Position numbers and translations under genes: made by a program. Below the pieces are notes generated by a model, which saw nothing but the letters and a program-made list of their open reading frames with translations, ran no database searches and had not been told where the DNA came from. Positions 60,429 through 64,000 of a DNA stretch of 64,000 nt are shown here, piece by piece; the first letter of the stretch is position 1, and every line of letters begins with the position of its first letter. This stretch comes from an uncultured Steroidobacter sp. (lineage in GTDB: Bacteria; Pseudomonadota; Gammaproteobacteria; Steroidobacterales; Steroidobacteraceae): positions 1 through 64,000 of the forward strand of contig CALLKK010000030.1 of assembly GCA_938008435.1 (NCBI GenBank), written 5' to 3'.

Positions 60429-61441
60429 TGTTCGCTGCCGCCAGGTGGTCTGTCGGTGTCGTGCTGCTCTCGCTGGCGGCGCTTGCGCACGCCGGCGATC
60501 GCGGGGCGCGCGAATGGCTCGAGCGCATGTCCGAGTCGATGTCGACTCGCAATTACGAGGCGCGCTTCTTCAGGATTCGCGATTCGCGTTCGGACGGTTG
60601 GCGCATTATTCATCGCGTCGATCGCGGGCGGGCCACCGAACGGCTCGTATCGCTCGATGGCAGTGGTCGTGAGTACATCCGCAACGAAGCGGAGGTCATC
60701 TGCTACTTGCCCGATCAGCGCAAGGTGCTGGTCGAGAAGCGGGCGCAGGAAAGCACGCTGCTCAGCACCGTGCCTGTCTACAGCGAGCGGCTCGAAGCCA
60801 ATTACAGCATCGAGCTCGGCGGCGCCACGAAGACGCTCGGGCGCCGCACGCAGCTGATCCTCGTCAAGCCGCGCGATCAGTTCCGCTACGGATATCGCCT
60901 CTGGCTCGATGAGGAGACGGCGATGCCCCTCAAGTCGCAGCTCGTCGATCGCAACGGCAACATCATCGAGCAGATCCTGTTCGCCGAGCTGCATTTCCGC
61001 GAGCGTATCTCGGCCGACGCCCTGAAACCGTCCGTTGCGACCGACGGGTTCCAGTGGATTTATCAGGACACGCAGCCCGAGATCCGCAACGCCACCTTGG
61101 ATTGGGTCATCCGGCCGCCCGCCGGGTTCAGGCTCACGACATGGCGCGTCCAAGCCATCGCCGGTTCGAGCGCACCGGTGCAGCATCTCGTGTATTCCGA
61201 CGGCTTGGCCTCGGTGTCCGTGTTCATCGAGCCGCGCAATCCGCAATCCGAGCCCATTCGGGGTCTCGCCAAAGTCGGTGCTGCATTCGCCTATTCGCGC
61301 GATCTCGACGGCCACCAAGTGACCGCCGTCGGCGAAGTGCCCGCCGTGACGGTGCAGGCGATCGCCACCGGCGTAACCAAGGAACCCGACACGGCAGCCT
61401 CCGCGCTCGTGCCCGCGCCGGAAGCGCGCTCGCCTCGTTAA
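60428..61441 (+). CDS. rseB: Sigma-E regulatory protein RseB/MucB
   Basis: Periplasmic protein that binds RseA and blocks its cleavage until off-pathway LPS is sensed. The 337-residue product has a signal peptide (cleavage near residue 22, AHA-GD) and the LolA-like RseB N domain (WLERMSESMSTRNYEARFF, IHRVDRGRATERLVSLDG, EVICYLPDQRKVLVEK, YGYRLWLDEETAMPLKSQL) and C domain (VQHLVYSDGLASVSVFIE, VTAVGEVPAVTVQAIA). One-base overlap with rseA. mucC/rseC and mucD-like genes do not follow. Confidence 0.92.
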   Translation: MFAAARWSVGVVLLSLAALAHAGDRGAREWLERMSESMSTRNYEARFFRIRDSRSDGWRIIHRVDRGRATERLVSLDGSGREYIRNEAEVICYLPDQRKVLVEKRAQESTLLSTVPVYSERLEANYSIELGGATKTLGRRTQLILVKPRDQFRYGYRLWLDEETAMPLKSQLVDRNGNIIEQILFAELHFRERISADALKPSVATDGFQWIYQDTQPEIRNATLDWVIRPPAGFRLTTWRVQAIAGSSAPVQHLVYSDGLASVSVFIEPRNPQSEPIRGLAKVGAAFAYSRDLDGHQVTAVGEVPAVTVQAIATGVTKEPDTAASALVPAPEARSPR

Positions 61442-61480
61442 CCGTCCAGCCACACGTTCGGCGCTGTGAGAGGGGATCTC

Positions 61481-61741
61481 ATGTTCGAGTGGGAGGTGCT
61501 CACGCGCGACGGCTGTTCGCTCTGTGAGGCGTTCGTCGCGGAGCTGGCCGAGGCCCTCGGACCTGCCCGTGCCGCCGAGGTGCGCGTCGTCGACGTCGAT
61601 GCCGATCCGACCCTCAAGCGCAAGTACGGCCACCGTGTCCCCGTGCTTCGCATCGACGGCGAGTTCGTGTGCGACTACCGTCTCGACCACGAGCGCCTTG
61701 CGCCTTACCTGCAAGCGGTCGGCGATCGACCGGCTCCCTAA
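61481..61741 (+). CDS. Glutaredoxin-like (DUF836) protein
   Basis: 86-residue thioredoxin-fold protein. It opens FEWEVLTRDGCSLCEAFVAE with a CSLC motif in the redox position, continues VRVVDVDADPTLKRKYGHRV and has the cis-Pro region RVPVLRIDGEFVCDYRLD. Proteins of this size in this position often precede lepA in gammaproteobacteria and are called glutaredoxin family. ATG 61481 is preceded by GAGAGGGG; a GTG at 61466 would add five residues. Substrate unknown. Confidence 0.85.
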   Translation: MFEWEVLTRDGCSLCEAFVAELAEALGPARAAEVRVVDVDADPTLKRKYGHRVPVLRIDGEFVCDYRLDHERLAPYLQAVGDRPAP

Positions 61742-61773
61742 CGCGTCGTCCAGCGTCCCATCGGCGGGTTCGC

Positions 61774-61779
61774 TATAAT
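61774..61779 (+). promoter_or_regulatory. Consensus -10 element before lepA
   Basis: A perfect TATAAT in the 245-base gap between the glutaredoxin-like gene and lepA. The bases 16-18 upstream do not resemble TTGACA, so the -35 is poor. The leader to lepA would be about 200 bases; no gene is seen in it. Confidence 0.5.
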
Positions 61780-61986
61780 CCGCCGCCGATTTGTGCCACC
61801 CCGTCTGTTCCTTCAGTAGCCCATGCCAGGTTGGTGACGCCGCGGCGGGCGGGGATGCGACCACTCAGACTGCGATGACCAGACATCCTGTGCGGTCCGA
61901 AGCGCCGCGCGTCGAGCACAACGTTCCGAGCTGTCCTGCGGCGTGAGCGTCGGCGGCGTGCTGCGCGCTTGAGCCTGTGAGAACTG

Positions 61987-63789
61987 ATGAATCTGATTCG
62001 TAACTTTTCCATCATCGCGCACGTCGATCACGGGAAGTCCACGCTCGCCGACCGTTTCATTCAGCTGTGCGGCGGCCTGGAAGCGCGCGAGATGGAAGCG
62101 CAGGTGCTCGACTCGATGGATCTCGAGCGCGAGCGCGGCATCACGATCAAGGCGCAGAGCGTCTCGCTCAGATATCGGGCGCGCGACGGCCAGACCTACC
62201 AGCTGAATCTCATCGACACGCCGGGCCACGTCGACTTCTCCTACGAAGTGTCCCGCTCGCTGGCGGCCTGCGAAGGCGCGCTCTTGGTCGTCGATGCAGC
62301 GCAGGGCGTCGAGGCGCAAAGTGTGGCGAACTGCTACACGGCGATCGAGCAGGGCCTCGAAGTCGTCCCGGTGCTCAACAAGATTGACCTGCCGTCGGCG
62401 GATCCCGCCCGCGTGATCAACGAGATCGAAGAGATCATCGGCATCGAGGCGCAGGACGCGATTCGGGTGAGCGCCAAGACGGGCGAGAACGTCCCCGAGC
62501 TCTTGGAAGAAGTGATTCGCCGTATCCCGCCGCCGAAGGGCGATCCGAACGCACCGTTGCAGGCGTTGATCATCGATTCGTGGTTCGACAACTACGTGGG
62601 CGTGGTCTCGCTCGTGCGCGTGGTCAACGGCTCGCTCAAGCGCGGCGCGAAGATCCGCGTATGGTCGACGGGGCGCACGTACACGGTCGACAAGCTCGGC
62701 CGCTTCACGCCGAAATCGGTCGCGAGCGAGACGCTCGAGACGGGCGAAGTCGGCTTCATGATCGCCGGCATCAAGGACATCGACGGAGCGCCGGTGGGCG
62801 ATACGATCACCATGGATGCGCGGCCGTGCGAGGCGCCGCTCGCCGGCTTCAAGCAGATTCAGCCGCGCGTGTTCGCAGGCCTTTTCCCGGTGCGCTCGGA
62901 CGACTACGAGGCCTTCCGTGACGCGCTCGCCAAGCTCAAGCTCAACGACTCGGCCTTGCATTACGAGCCAGAGGTATCGAGTGCGCTCGGCTTCGGCTTC
63001 CGCTGCGGCTTCCTGGGTCTGTTGCACATGGACATCGTGCAGGAGCGGCTCGAGCGCGAATACAACCTGGATCTCGTCACGAGTGCCCCGACGGTGGTGT
63101 ACGAGATCGTCAAGACGGACGGCACCACGCTCTACGTCGACAACCCCGCGAAGCTGCCGCCGACCAACGAAATCGCCGATCTGCGCGAGCCGATCATTAC
63201 GGCGAACATCCTGCTGCCGCCCGAGCATGTCGGTGCGGTGATCAAGCTGTGCACGGAGAAGCGCGGGCGGCAGACCAAGATGCAGTACCTCGGCGCGCAG
63301 GTTTCCCTGCAGTACGAGATGCCGCTTGCCGAGGTCGTGCTCGATTTCTTCGATCGGCTGAAGTCGGTCAGCCGCGGCTATGCCTCGTTCGACTACGAGT
63401 TCAACCGCTTCGAGTCGGCGCCGCTCGTCAAGCTCGATATCTTGATCAACGGCGACCGGGTCGATGCGCTGTCGATCATCGTCCACCGCGACAATGCCTA
63501 TCAACGCGGACGCGAGCTCGTGGACAAGATGCAGGAGCTGATTCCGCGGCAGATGTTCGAAGTGGCCGTGCAGGCCGCGATCGGCAGCCACATCATCGCG
63601 CGCGCCACCGTGAAGGCCTTGCGCAAGAACGTCACCGCCAAGTGCTACGGCGGCGACGTTTCGCGTAAGCGCAAGTTGCTCGAGAAGCAAAAAGAAGGCA
63701 AAAAGCGCATGAAGCAACTGGGGTCGGTCGAGATCCCCCAGGAGGCCTTCCTCGCAGTGCTCCAAGTCGGCAAGGACAAGGGTTCGTGA
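61987..63789 (+). CDS. lepA: Elongation factor 4 (LepA), ribosome-associated GTPase
   Basis: Translational GTPase that binds ribosomes and has been linked to back-translocation and 30S biogenesis. The 600-residue product has G1 IAHVDHGKSTLADR, G2 RGITIKA, G3 LIDTPGHVDF, G4 VLNKIDLPSA, domain II, the EF-G-like domains III and V, and the LepA-specific C-terminal domain (AKCYGGDVSRKRKLLEKQKE). It lies upstream of lepB as in E. coli and Pseudomonas. Confidence 0.96.
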   Translation: MNLIRNFSIIAHVDHGKSTLADRFIQLCGGLEAREMEAQVLDSMDLERERGITIKAQSVSLRYRARDGQTYQLNLIDTPGHVDFSYEVSRSLAACEGALLVVDAAQGVEAQSVANCYTAIEQGLEVVPVLNKIDLPSADPARVINEIEEIIGIEAQDAIRVSAKTGENVPELLEEVIRRIPPPKGDPNAPLQALIIDSWFDNYVGVVSLVRVVNGSLKRGAKIRVWSTGRTYTVDKLGRFTPKSVASETLETGEVGFMIAGIKDIDGAPVGDTITMDARPCEAPLAGFKQIQPRVFAGLFPVRSDDYEAFRDALAKLKLNDSALHYEPEVSSALGFGFRCGFLGLLHMDIVQERLEREYNLDLVTSAPTVVYEIVKTDGTTLYVDNPAKLPPTNEIADLREPIITANILLPPEHVGAVIKLCTEKRGRQTKMQYLGAQVSLQYEMPLAEVVLDFFDRLKSVSRGYASFDYEFNRFESAPLVKLDILINGDRVDALSIIVHRDNAYQRGRELVDKMQELIPRQMFEVAVQAAIGSHIIARATVKALRKNVTAKCYGGDVSRKRKLLEKQKEGKKRMKQLGSVEIPQEAFLAVLQVGKDKGS

Positions 63790-63839
63790 CGAACGGCGGC
63801 GGGGCAGGGATCACCATCCAATAACACGAGCGAAGAGTC

Positions 63840-64000
63840 TTGGACGCAACGACTTTCTGGCTTCTCATCCTCACCGCCGGTCTGGGTCTGTATCTGCTCG
63901 TGGACGACCTGCTGCTCTCCACGGCACGCAAGGCCAGTTCGCAGCCGCCTTATCGGGCGCCGGCCGGCATTCGCGCGCTGCGTTGGGCGCTGCTGTTCCT
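63840..64000 (+). CDS. lepB: Signal peptidase I, N-terminal part (cut by window)
   Basis: About 53 codons from a TTG at 63840, preceded by GCGAAGAG. The visible part is one membrane helix (FWLLILTAGLGLYLLVDDLL) followed by a basic, Pro-rich cytoplasmic stretch (ARKASSQPPYRAPAG) and the start of a second hydrophobic segment. This fits the two-span N terminus of LepB, and position directly after lepA makes that the likely identity. The catalytic Ser and Lys would lie beyond the window. Confidence 0.75.
   Translation, partial: MDATTFWLLILTAGLGLYLLVDDLLLSTARKASSQPPYRAPAGIRALRWALLF

Overview
The window is one continuous stretch of high-GC, densely packed core chromosome from a gammaproteobacterium. 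Gene order (rpsB-tsf-pyrH-frr-uppS-cdsA-dxr-rseP-bamA-skp-lpxD-fabZ-lpxA-lpxB-rnhB-dnaE, then accA-tilS-pyrG-kdsA-eno-ftsB-ispD-ispF-truD-surE-pcm-nlpD, recJ-prfB-lysS, the sdh operon, rpoE-rseA-rseB and lepA-lepB) is typical of that class. The lack of rpoS after nlpD and the frequent TTG/GTG starts would fit a Xanthomonadales, Nevskiales or Steroidobacterales relative; that placement is inference. No tRNA, rRNA, CRISPR array, insertion sequence or prophage was seen.

Left part (1-11,011): a lysine/DAP and nitrogen-signalling block on the minus strand (map, glnD, dapC, dapD and, cut by the window edge, dapE) is interrupted by a plus-strand phosphate-uptake operon pstSCAB. That operon has a good PhoB box in front of pstS, a strong hairpin between pstS and pstC, and no phoU after pstB.

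Centre-left (11,150-30,039): a strong sigma70-type promoter and a folded leader precede rpsB, whose product has a long C-terminal tail. Translation, nucleotide, isoprenoid, phospholipid, envelope-assembly and lipid A genes follow, ending with rnhB and dnaE. Many junctions overlap by 1 or 4 bases.

Centre (30,040-34,972): the normally close dnaE-accA junction holds about 5 kb of accessory genes: a YceI-like periplasmic protein, a YciH/SUI1 factor, a 76-residue charged protein, a three-gene set (anchored beta-sandwich protein, polytopic membrane protein, SpeE-like protein with a lipobox) and an orphan ParB/sulfiredoxin-fold protein.

Centre-right (34,973-53,471): accA, tilS, pyrG, kdsA, eno, ftsB, MEP-pathway genes, truD, smr, surE, pcm and a LysM/M23 lipoprotein. 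A 537-base stretch without a convincing gene stands where rpoS is expected. Then come an AAMDC protein, a RecJ-adjacent protein of unknown function, recJ, prfB with its programmed +1 frameshift, and lysS.

Right part (53,472-64,000): ygfZ, a DUF1674/SDHAF4-type succinate dehydrogenase assembly factor, sdhCDAB, sdhE and ygfX form a complex II production and assembly block. A probable sigmaE promoter then leads into rpoE-rseA-rseB, followed by a glutaredoxin-like gene, lepA and the start of lepB.
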